Source: Thermoflexaceae bacterium (GTDB lineage Bacteria; Bacillota; Clostridia; Lachnospirales; Lachnospiraceae). From it: a stretch of 44,862 nucleotides of DNA. The notes below the pieces were generated by a model. That model did not search any database. It was not told the DNA's origin and saw only the letters and a list, made by a program, of their open reading frames with translations. Location of the stretch: positions 1-44,862 of the forward strand of contig JAQXXN010000045.1 in NCBI GenBank assembly GCA_029226085.1, in the 5' to 3' direction. Both the position numbers and the translations under genes were made by a program. This document shows, in pieces, positions 10,048 to 17,993 of the stretch (its first letter is position 1; the number at the start of each line of letters is the position of its first letter).

Positions 10048-10090
10048 TCGGCCAAAGCCGGTGATTGTTCACAACCACCGGCCTTTGCCG
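10048..10090 (-). other. Intercistronic hairpin between pstS and pstC
   Basis: Imperfect inverted repeat CGGCAAAGGCCGGTGG...CACCGGCTTTGGCCG on the minus strand with no following T tract. Confidence 0.5.
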
Positions 10091-10100
10091 TTCATATAAA

Positions 10101-11015
10101 TTAATCAGCTACAATAAGTCCAACCTTTTCAATAACTGCCTTGCCTTCATCTGATTTAATGTAAGCAAAGAATTCCTGAACCAGTTCGCTCTGTGCGGAA
10201 ATCTCACCCTTTGTAGCCATTACAAATGGTCTGCATAAGAAGTATGTACCTGCCTTAATGTTGTCTGCTGTTGCTGCAACACCTTCAAGAGAAGCTGCTA
10301 CAACTGTATCATCTACCGCATCAAGGGAAGCATATCCGATTGCACCCGGAGTTGAAGCAACCTTTGCAATTACGGCACCGGTACTGTCTAACTCACTTGC
10401 ATACTTGCATGCATCTTCTACCTTAAGAAGTTCTTCAAATGCTCCTCTTGTACCGGAACCCGCTTCACGTCCGATTACAACAATCGGTGCGTCATTTCCG
10501 CCAAGATCCTTCCAGTTGGTTGTTTCACCTTTGTATATGGAAATTAACTGATCTTTTGTAAGATTCGTTACGGTATTTGACTTATCAACAATAACTGCAA
10601 TACCATCAATTGCCACAATATTTTCAACGGCTCCTGCCTGCTTTTCTGCATCCTTTAAGTTTCTTGAAGAATTACCGATATCAACCTTACCGTTTGTTAC
10701 GGCTTCAATACCTGCACCTGAGCCTGTAAATTCCGGTGAAACCGTTACATCAGGATACTTTTCCATAAAGCTTTCTGCAAGTGCATTTGCAAGTTTTTCC
10801 ATGGATGTTGAACCGGATAATGTAATGGAACCGGATAACTTCTTCTCTGCTGCTGTGGTTGCTGCCTCTGTTGCTGCAGCGGTTGTGGTATCTGCTGCTG
10901 TGGTTGCTGCATTTGTTACATTGGATGAATCAGCAGTCTTATCTGAACTGCATCCGGCAAGACTTGCCATGACTAAAGTTGCTGCCAGTACGGCGCCCAA
11001 AATTCTTTTTCTCAT
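10101..11015 (-). CDS. pstS: Phosphate ABC transporter substrate-binding lipoprotein
   Basis: Lipobox LAGCSS; GSTSMEKLANALAESF; REAGSGTRGAFEELL. Start at 11015 preceded by SD AGGAAGAGAG. Confidence 0.95.
   Translation of the reverse strand: MRKRILGAVLAATLVMASLAGCSSDKTADSSNVTNAATTAADTTTAAATEAATTAAEKKLSGSITLSGSTSMEKLANALAESFMEKYPDVTVSPEFTGSGAGIEAVTNGKVDIGNSSRNLKDAEKQAGAVENIVAIDGIAVIVDKSNTVTNLTKDQLISIYKGETTNWKDLGGNDAPIVVIGREAGSGTRGAFEELLKVEDACKYASELDSTGAVIAKVASTPGAIGYASLDAVDDTVVAASLEGVAATADNIKAGTYFLCRPFVMATKGEISAQSELVQEFFAYIKSDEGKAVIEKVGLIVAD
10845..10935 (-). repeat. Low-complexity Ala/Thr-rich linker in PstS
   Basis: Encodes NVTNAATTAADTTTAAATEAATTAAEKK from reiterated GCTGCTGTGGTTGCTGC-like units. 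Confidence 0.7.
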
Positions 11016-11067
11016 AATTTCTCTCTTCCTTTTCTTAAAAATTTTCATTTCAATTTAAGCATAAATG

Positions 11068-11111
11068 GCACAGGTTATGGTTTCGGTTATGGAGTCGGTT
11101 TAACCTGTGCC
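11068..11111 (-). other. Perfect 10-bp inverted repeat in the presumed pstS 5' leader
   Basis: GGCACAGGTT ... AACCTGTGCC with a 24-nt loop, between the Pho-box-like repeats and the pstS start. Confidence 0.6.
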
Positions 11112-11163
11112 ACATGCTAATTGCTATATTAATTTTTGAATGTAAAAAGAAAAACCATGTTTA

Positions 11164-11191
11164 TGTAAAGATTGTGCAAATTAAATGTAAT
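11164..11191 (-). promoter_or_regulatory. Candidate Pho box (PhoP site) upstream of pstS
   Basis: Three hexamers TGTAAA (11164), TGCAAA (11175), TGTAAT (11186) at exact 11-bp spacing; on the coding strand ATTACA-N5-TTTGCA-N5-TTTACA, matching the Bacillus-type TTWACA direct-repeat Pho box. Confidence 0.65.
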
Positions 11192-11215
11192 GTACAGATA
11201 GTCTGTTTTTCTATC

Positions 11216-13282
11216 TTATTCCGCAATACCATTGACATTATCGTAGGACTGTTGAAACAGTAATTCCTGGGAATTGAAAGCTGCTTCCCCTTCTTTTACC
11301 GTGATTTTCTCATAAGTCCCGTCTGGTTTTTGTTCTCTTGCCTTCACACCGTCACTAAGCATTGTCGTAAATAATTCAAGAATCCTTACTTTAATATCTT
11401 CATCCAGAATCGGTACGGCAACTTCTACCCTTCTGGTAGTATTTCTGGTCATGAAATCAGCAGATGCAATATAGATTTTTCTTCTTACCGCCGTTCCGAA
11501 AATATAGATTCTTGAATGTTCCAGAAATCTTCCCACAATGCTGATTACCCTGATATTCTCTGTTTCACCCGGTATTCCTGCCACAATACAGCATATGCCC
11601 CTGATAATCATTTCTATGCGTACCCCTGCTTTAGATGCTTCAATCAGTTTATCAATGATTACCTTATCTGTAAGGGAATTAAGTTTTAAGCCGATATAAG
11701 CATCCTCACCATTCTTTGCCGCAGCAATCTCTTCGTCTATCATGTCCACCACTTTATTCTGGAGGCATTTAGGCGCAACCAGAAGTTTTTGGGAACTTTC
11801 AACTACCTTTCCAAGTGCAAGCGCATTGAATATCCGTGCCGTTTCAATTCCGATATCAATGGATGACGTCATCAGTGACAAATCCGTATATAGTTTTGCA
11901 GTTTTTTCATTATAGTTACCGGTTCCAATCTGCGTAATATACTCGACCTGATTCTCACCCTTTCTTGTAATCAGACAAAGCTTTGAATGAACCTTTAACT
12001 TGTCCAGACCGTAAATAATACGGCATCCTGCATCCTCCAGACGCCTTGACCATTCAATGTTATTCTCCTCATCAAAACGTGCCCTTAACTCCACGAGAAC
12101 AATAACTTCCTTGCCGTTTTCTGCCGCATCAATTAACAGCTCCACAACTTTACTCATTCTTGCCACCCGGTACAGTGTCATTTTAATGGATACCACATCC
12201 GGATCCTGTCCCGCTTCTTCAAGAAGTTTTAGAAACGGTTTCATGCTTTCATAAGGATAGGATAACAGTTTATCCTTTTCCTTAATCTGCTCAATGATAG
12301 AGCGCTCCTCATCAATAAAAGGTGACTTCTGCGGAATTCTTCTTTCATAGAATAATTCTTTCTTTTCCCTTAGAAGATCTCTTATAATGGAGACAAAAGA
12401 TAAATCTAAGGGTGCTGAAGAATAAAACGCCTGATTCACATCAATTTCCAGATAATCACAGATGATTCCTATGATGTTTTCGTTAATTGTACGGGAAAAT
12501 TCCAGTTTAACCGGACATAACTTTCTTCTTTTACGAATCAGTTCTGACATGATATCGCGGTAATCCAAATCCTCATCATAAGATGCTTCATCTGCATCAA
12601 TATCTGCATTTCGTATGATTCGTATTAAGGATTTGCTTTTTACGGAATAACTTTCAAAAATCTGTGGCGCAAAATGTAAAATTAACTCTTCTACCAGCAT
12701 GAATCTTCTGGATTCCGACGGAACCGGAATCAATCTCTTGAATACCTCGTTGCTGCATGGCACAATTCCCAGCTTCTCATTATTCCGTGCAGTCCTTAAT
12801 ACCACCACGGCATAAATTTCCCGATTCTTAAGAAACGGAAACGGCTGTTTTTTTCCTATTACCTGTGGGGATAACAATGGTTTTATCTCATTATTAAAAT
12901 ACTGTTCCATGTATTCTGCTTCTTCCATGGTAAGAGATGCAAAATTAACCAGACTTATTCCTTCCGTTTCTGCTTTCTTCATCAGACTCTCATATATTCT
13001 GTCTTTCTTTTGGGACATTTCATGAACATCCTTTAATATTGCATCAATCTGTTCCTTACAGGTCATGTTCGTTTTATTATCCCGGTCTTCCTTGGAAACC
13101 ATCATTCTGTCATGCAGGGAACCAACACGGACCATGAAGAATTCATCCAGATTACTTTGAAAAATGGATATGAATGACAGCCTCTCTGCAAAAGGCACCT
13201 GCTCATCCGCCGCCTCTTCCAGAACTCTTTCGTTAAATTTAAGCCACGATAATTCCCTGTTTGCATAACAATTATATGCCAT
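11216..13282 (-). CDS. ppk1: Polyphosphate kinase 1
   Basis: NRELSWLKFNERVLEEA N-terminus; SIKMTLYRVA; HSKLCLITRK; IGTGNYNEKTAKLYTDLSL. SD GGAGG precedes ATG at 13282. Confidence 0.96.
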   Translation of the reverse strand: MAYNCYANRELSWLKFNERVLEEAADEQVPFAERLSFISIFQSNLDEFFMVRVGSLHDRMMVSKEDRDNKTNMTCKEQIDAILKDVHEMSQKKDRIYESLMKKAETEGISLVNFASLTMEEAEYMEQYFNNEIKPLLSPQVIGKKQPFPFLKNREIYAVVVLRTARNNEKLGIVPCSNEVFKRLIPVPSESRRFMLVEELILHFAPQIFESYSVKSKSLIRIIRNADIDADEASYDEDLDYRDIMSELIRKRRKLCPVKLEFSRTINENIIGIICDYLEIDVNQAFYSSAPLDLSFVSIIRDLLREKKELFYERRIPQKSPFIDEERSIIEQIKEKDKLLSYPYESMKPFLKLLEEAGQDPDVVSIKMTLYRVARMSKVVELLIDAAENGKEVIVLVELRARFDEENNIEWSRRLEDAGCRIIYGLDKLKVHSKLCLITRKGENQVEYITQIGTGNYNEKTAKLYTDLSLMTSSIDIGIETARIFNALALGKVVESSQKLLVAPKCLQNKVVDMIDEEIAAAKNGEDAYIGLKLNSLTDKVIIDKLIEASKAGVRIEMIIRGICCIVAGIPGETENIRVISIVGRFLEHSRIYIFGTAVRRKIYIASADFMTRNTTRRVEVAVPILDEDIKVRILELFTTMLSDGVKAREQKPDGTYEKITVKEGEAAFNSQELLFQQSYDNVNGIAE

Positions 13283-13330
13283 ACCTGTTTCCTCCAATTA
13301 TATGTATTTTAAATGTACAAAGTTACTTTC

Positions 13331-13373
13331 ATTATAATAACCACGTGTAAAATCCAGAGTATGCAAATGTAAA
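13331..13373 (-). promoter_or_regulatory. ppk promoter with Pho-box-like half-sites
   Basis: Minus strand TATAAT at 13336-13331, no good -35 at 17 nt; upstream TTTACA at 13373 and 13351 (22 bp apart) plus an adjoining TTTGCA at 13367. Confidence 0.4.
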
Positions 13374-13423
13374 ACCCTTCTGATAAATTCGTAAATTTGC
13401 TTTACATTTTCTTTAGATAAATA

Positions 13424-13452
13424 AAAATGGCTGTGACCAAGTCACAACCATA
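13424..13452 (-). terminator. Terminator after the alarmone synthetase gene
   Basis: ATGGTTGTGAC-TTG-GTCACAGCCAT followed by TTTTTATTTAT on the minus strand. Confidence 0.8.
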
Positions 13453-13455
13453 AAT

Positions 13456-14088
13456 TCATATCCTTTCTATTTCATTGCGAATTGCCAGCATTTCCCGGTC
13501 CATGGAAGCAATGGTTTCCGAATGCTTCTTTAACTTCTCCATGACCCCGGATGCATCCGCCATGGTCTTTTTATAACACAGCTGATAATCCAGAACCGAC
13601 CAGCAGTCCATTGCTGCCGTCCTAAGCTGTATCTCAACCTTTTTCTTCTCACATTTTTCATCAAAACAGATGGGTATCTCTATTATCAGATGGAGACTCA
13701 TGTAACCGTTTTTCTTGGGAACCGCTATGTAATCCTTTTCCTTAATTACCCTGACATCTTTTTGCTGCTTTAACATTCTGGCAATCTCATAAACATCATC
13801 CAGAAAAAGGCACACCACTCTTACTCCGATTAAATCATTTAATTTCTCACAGGCTGTCTTAAAGTTTACATCCAGATTCTTTCTTACAAGCTTTGCATAA
13901 ATGCTTTCGGGTGTCTTGATTCGTTTGCTGATACTGCGCATGATTTCCCTTCCATACTTCATCCCCAGCTGTTCATCGATAATCTTGCATTTTGCCTCCA
14001 CGATATTAATTGCATACTGGCATTTCAGCATATACTGCTCTTTTTCCATTGCTGCCCTGATTGCAGCGATATTGCCCATTTCTCCCAT
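13456..14088 (-). CDS. Small alarmone synthetase (RelA/SpoT synthetase domain only)
   Basis: RIKTPESIYAKLVRK, NDLIGVRVVCLFLDDVYEIA, AVPKKNGYMSLHLIIEIP, VEIQLRTAAMDCWSVLDYQL; no HD hydrolase, TGS or ACT domain. Confidence 0.9.
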   Translation of the reverse strand: MGEMGNIAAIRAAMEKEQYMLKCQYAINIVEAKCKIIDEQLGMKYGREIMRSISKRIKTPESIYAKLVRKNLDVNFKTACEKLNDLIGVRVVCLFLDDVYEIARMLKQQKDVRVIKEKDYIAVPKKNGYMSLHLIIEIPICFDEKCEKKKVEIQLRTAAMDCWSVLDYQLCYKKTMADASGVMEKLKKHSETIASMDREMLAIRNEIERI

Positions 14089-14198
14089 TATTTACTCCCT
14101 GATCAATGATTATCTTTCATTTTATTGTGCTTAAAAGTCATTTATACCATGGGAAAATAAAAATCGTATGGGATTTTTGTAAAGTTTATCTTATATTT

Positions 14199-15002
14199 TT
14201 ATTCCAGTTTAAGAAACTTTGGAATTCTGTTTTCATATGTAGTGAGATATTGAAATCCTGCTTCTTTTAGTATCTCGCATCCTTTCTCTGTTACAAGCCC
14301 TACATGTTCAAGAATATGGGCATCCGAACCGAGGGTAATAATTTCCCCACCCAGTTCACGGTATAATTTCAGAAGATACATATCGGGCATCGTGTCATTA
14401 TGCCCCCTTGCGATTCCGGACAGGTTTAATTCAATTCCTCTTCCACGTTCTATTACCCTTTGAAAGATTCGAACATACTTTTCGCGGTATTCACGCATGT
14501 CTACACGTACTCCGGTCTGTTCATATATATAACGTGAAGGATAGGTAACATGTCCCAGCACATCATATTCATATTCATCCGCCAGTGTATACAGCCACTC
14601 CATGTAACCGTCATATACCACATGGTACTCCGTTTTGTTATAATCATAATCATAGGCATCCTTATCATCCCACATGTTATGAATGGAACCAATGATAAAA
14701 TCCAGAGGATAATCCTTTATAAACTGAAGTGCGGTTTCTTTATTTGCCTGCGGCTGTCCGTATTCCACACCCGCCAGTACCTTTAACCTTCCTGAATATT
14801 CTTCCTTAATGTCAGAAAGTTCCTGATACAGATTTGCACAGTCAAGGATATATCCATATGGTTTATCTGAATAAATATCCATGTGATCCGTTATGGCAAT
14901 TTCCGAAAGTCCTCTTTTTATGGCTGTTTCACAAATATCCCTCAGTTCACACTCTCCGTCAAAGGAATATTTGGAATGCATATGATAATCCACCAAGTAC
15001 AT
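14199..15002 (-). CDS. hisJ: PHP-family histidinol-phosphatase
   Basis: MYLVDYHMHSKYSFDGE, ITDHMD, GSIHNMW, GSDAHILEHVG metal-binding PHP motifs. Confidence 0.85.
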   Translation of the reverse strand: MYLVDYHMHSKYSFDGECELRDICETAIKRGLSEIAITDHMDIYSDKPYGYILDCANLYQELSDIKEEYSGRLKVLAGVEYGQPQANKETALQFIKDYPLDFIIGSIHNMWDDKDAYDYDYNKTEYHVVYDGYMEWLYTLADEYEYDVLGHVTYPSRYIYEQTGVRVDMREYREKYVRIFQRVIERGRGIELNLSGIARGHNDTMPDMYLLKLYRELGGEIITLGSDAHILEHVGLVTEKGCEILKEAGFQYLTTYENRIPKFLKLE

Positions 15003-15027
15003 TTTATACGTCCTTCTTCTTTCTAAT

Positions 15028-15720
15028 CTAATATAATATCTCTTCAATGTACCTTACTTCTTCCATTCTGCTGATTTCAGAAATAATGTCATCATGATTT
15101 CTTTTCTTTCCCAGATTAAGCCGAATCCGAATGTCTACATATTCTTCCCCGACTTTTTTATCCATGGAACAAATCTTAAATCCCTGTTCCTTCATATAAT
15201 CCATCAGGTGGTTTATCCCGTCCGTATCTTGAAGTTCTATCTGAAGTTCAAGGTCACGATTATATTTATCCTGATGTCTGCTGATACCTCCTAAGAATGT
15301 AATGGCGAGCATTACAAGCAGAAATGTAATCACGGAAGAATAGATGTATCCCGCTCCGATGGAAATTCCAAGAACCGCTGTTGTCCATAGTGTTGCCGCT
15401 GTTGTAAGTCCTTTCACATGACTCTTTCCGGTCACGACTATGGTTCCCACGCCTAAAAAACCGATTCCGCTGATAACCCCCTGTGCCAGTCTTACCGGGT
15501 CTCCCGTTCCATATTCCAGAATGCAGTGGATATCCACAATCTGCGCCAGCGCAGAACCCATGCACACCAACGCAAATGTTCGCATGCCTGCAACCTGCTT
15601 TGCGGCACCTCTTTCAATTCCGATTGCCGAGCCCATGACTGCCGCCAGAATCAGTCTGACCGCAACAGACACTTCGTTAAATTCTTCCAGATAACTTAAC
15701 CATTGAAATACTGTCTCCAC
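15028..15720 (-). CDS. MgtC/SapB family membrane protein
   Basis: RLILAAVMGSAIGIERGAAKQVAGMRTFALVCMGSAL...SGIGFLGVGTIV...LTTAATLWTTAVLGISIGAG. Confidence 0.9.
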   Translation of the reverse strand: METVFQWLSYLEEFNEVSVAVRLILAAVMGSAIGIERGAAKQVAGMRTFALVCMGSALAQIVDIHCILEYGTGDPVRLAQGVISGIGFLGVGTIVVTGKSHVKGLTTAATLWTTAVLGISIGAGYIYSSVITFLLVMLAITFLGGISRHQDKYNRDLELQIELQDTDGINHLMDYMKEQGFKICSMDKKVGEEYVDIRIRLNLGKKRNHDDIISEISRMEEVRYIEEILY

Positions 15721-15770
15721 CTTTTGTTCCTCCGAATTCCTGAACTATGTCTGCCTTAAGTTTATCACAA

Positions 15771-16295
15771 TTACATCATTCCCGCAATGACCACACTTGC
15801 GGCAATTCCGGCAAAAGTACTAATTAATGCTCCCGGAAGAGTCCATCTGGTTTTCTTTATTTTTGCAGTCATGAAATAAACCGACATGGTATAGAAAACC
15901 GTTTCCGTACACCCCATCATAATGGAAGCCACCAGCCCCACATAAGAATCCGTTCCGTATTCTTTAAAAATATCAAGAGCAAGACCTGTTGCCGCAGAAG
16001 ATGAAAAAAGTCTTACTATGGCAAGGGGAATCAGTTCTCCCGGAAAATGAAGTGCTTCTGCCACAAATGCAAGATGTTCACATACAAAATCCAGAAATCC
16101 GGATGACCTTAATACCCCCACGCCAACCATGAGTCCCACAAGTGTTGGCATAATATCCACAACCGTTTTCATGCCATCCTTTGCACCTGTTACAAAACTG
16201 TCATATACATTTTTCTTCATGAGTATTCCAAACCCTACAATATAGAAAATCGTAAACGGAATGATATAATCCGATATGTAAACAATAAATTTCAT
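15771..16295 (-). CDS. spmB: Spore maturation protein B
   Basis: MKFIVYISDYIIPFTIFYIVGFGILMKK...PTLVGLMVGVGVLRSSGFLDF...ASIMMGCTETVFYTMSVYFMTAKIKKTRWTLPGAL. Confidence 0.9.
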   Translation of the reverse strand: MKFIVYISDYIIPFTIFYIVGFGILMKKNVYDSFVTGAKDGMKTVVDIMPTLVGLMVGVGVLRSSGFLDFVCEHLAFVAEALHFPGELIPLAIVRLFSSSAATGLALDIFKEYGTDSYVGLVASIMMGCTETVFYTMSVYFMTAKIKKTRWTLPGALISTFAGIAASVVIAGMM

Positions 16296-16296
16296 G

Positions 16297-16345
16297 AAAA
16301 AAGCACCACAGAATGTTTGTTACATCTTATGGTGCTTTGCTTTTT
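16297..16345. terminator. Bidirectional-looking terminator between the GT cassette and spmB; its T tract ends 1 nt before the spmB ATG
   Basis: AAAGCACCA (16300-16308) pairs with TGGTGCTTT (16330-16338). Minus strand reads ...TGGTGCTTTTTTC-ATG(spmB). Confidence 0.75.
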
Positions 16346-16350
16346 TATAT
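16324..16350 (-). promoter_or_regulatory. Weak candidate sigma-E-like promoter for spmB inside the terminator
   Basis: Minus strand GAATA (ATA at 16350-16348) - 16 nt - CATAAGAT (16331-16324), 6/8 against CATACAnT. Confidence 0.25.
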
Positions 16351-16364
16351 TCAATTATTTTATG

Positions 16365-17963
16365 CTATTTATGTCTGACAAAATAAAATATTGCGCCTTT
16401 ATTAAACATATATTCAAATTCATGTTCACAGCACTCTGTCTCTCTTAGTTTGTCCAGAATAATTTCCTGCTCCCAGTCTTCCGTATAAAAGTCCGTATTT
16501 ATTAAAATCACGAAATCTTCACCATCAGCAGGACATTTTGTTTTGTCAAAGTCGACCCATTCATTATATGCAATAAATCTGCTGCCTAACGCTAAATCAT
16601 AATAATTCTGCATCAAGGACCAATCCTCATACCCATAATATATCCAAGGATATTCGCTATACTCTTTTAATATTTCACGCTTCCGATCAAAATCTCCGCT
16701 CCGGTCAATATATCCAATTGACATCTCATTATACTGCGCTGTATACACATTAAACATTAATAAAATTGCAAGCACGGCATAGGACATATAATTCTTATTT
16801 TTTATACGAATATATCCTGCTGCTTTTACCAGTATTAACACTATCGCAACATAACCAACTGCCGATGCCATATAAAAGTACCGGTCGTCTATGATATAAT
16901 CCGGAGTTACATGGGTTATTATTATACCTGCAAACACAGAAGCAGACAGCAGCATGGACATGAACGGCAAATCCTTATCTTTTTTGTATATAAGAAATGC
17001 CAAAGAAACCACAACCAGTATTATACCGATAATGTAATAATCATAGAACATCAGTCTTGACAAACGAACAATACCGGCCAGAATATTATTAAATATCTGT
17101 GTAAGCTGAAAAGCCTTTTCAATTATTGCATCCCCTCGGTATCCTGAAAAAACCTGTGTAATCCAGCGCGGCCAAATAATTGTTGCCGCAACAACTGCCG
17201 ATGCCATTGACGTACCGAATAAAATAATATCCTTCCATTTACGCTTAGTTATGCAGTAAATTGCATATGCTGCCGTAAAACCTACTGCCAGCGTTGAAAA
17301 ATAGTACTGAGTAAGGAATCCACATGTTGTCACACATGCAATCAGAATATGCAAAGCGTACTTTGCTTTTTTATTAATATCCTGTATCAGAATGTATGCC
17401 AGAAGAATATAAAGCATTGCCCATGCTGTCATCATACAATACATCCGGATGAGCATCTGATTGGTAATCATGGATGGCAAAATACATACTGCAATAGTAA
17501 TCATGGACGAAATCACTTTTTTTCGTGTAATCATAAACAGCAGCGCATAGAGCAAAATACAAATTCCAATCAGACAAATCAGATTAACCGATAACCCGAC
17601 CCATTTTGATATACTCGGCCGCATAATTAAAGACATCACATGCAAAGTCAGATAATATATAGGAGGATGTACATTGGTATAAGCGTTGTGTATTGTGCGC
17701 TTAAAAAACTTACCACACTCCGGTGTCATGTCATCGATAACAAATTGAGAATCATACCATTTTCCATACTCAATTCTGGGGCCGACGGAATATGCCGAAT
17801 TTGCCGTAAAATAGGAATATATTTCATCACAGAACCATACTACCTTATATTGACTCCAGTAAAGAAATACTCCTAATACTATTGCAAGCGTTATAAATAC
17901 TGCCAATCCGTTTTTCAAAATCTCACTTTTATTTTTTATCCAAAATTCTTTTATTTTTGTCAT
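16365..17963 (-). CDS. GT39/ArnT-like GT-C membrane glycosyltransferase, paralog C
   Basis: Multi-TM; first-loop WFCDEIYSYFTANS with acidic D-E motif, NVHPPIYYLTLHVMS, FLTQYYFS; C-terminal FYFVRHK. Confidence 0.8.
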   Translation of the reverse strand: MTKIKEFWIKNKSEILKNGLAVFITLAIVLGVFLYWSQYKVVWFCDEIYSYFTANSAYSVGPRIEYGKWYDSQFVIDDMTPECGKFFKRTIHNAYTNVHPPIYYLTLHVMSLIMRPSISKWVGLSVNLICLIGICILLYALLFMITRKKVISSMITIAVCILPSMITNQMLIRMYCMMTAWAMLYILLAYILIQDINKKAKYALHILIACVTTCGFLTQYYFSTLAVGFTAAYAIYCITKRKWKDIILFGTSMASAVVAATIIWPRWITQVFSGYRGDAIIEKAFQLTQIFNNILAGIVRLSRLMFYDYYIIGIILVVVSLAFLIYKKDKDLPFMSMLLSASVFAGIIITHVTPDYIIDDRYFYMASAVGYVAIVLILVKAAGYIRIKNKNYMSYAVLAILLMFNVYTAQYNEMSIGYIDRSGDFDRKREILKEYSEYPWIYYGYEDWSLMQNYYDLALGSRFIAYNEWVDFDKTKCPADGEDFVILINTDFYTEDWEQEIILDKLRETECCEHEFEYMFNKGAIFYFVRHK

Positions 17964-17993
17964 ATCTTCCCTCTTTGATTTTATTGAAGCTTA

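Noticed and set aside
10258-11058. Plus-strand ORFs of 97 and 85 aa opposite pstS
   Set aside because: Val/Ala-rich mirror of the PstS linker; no start signals.
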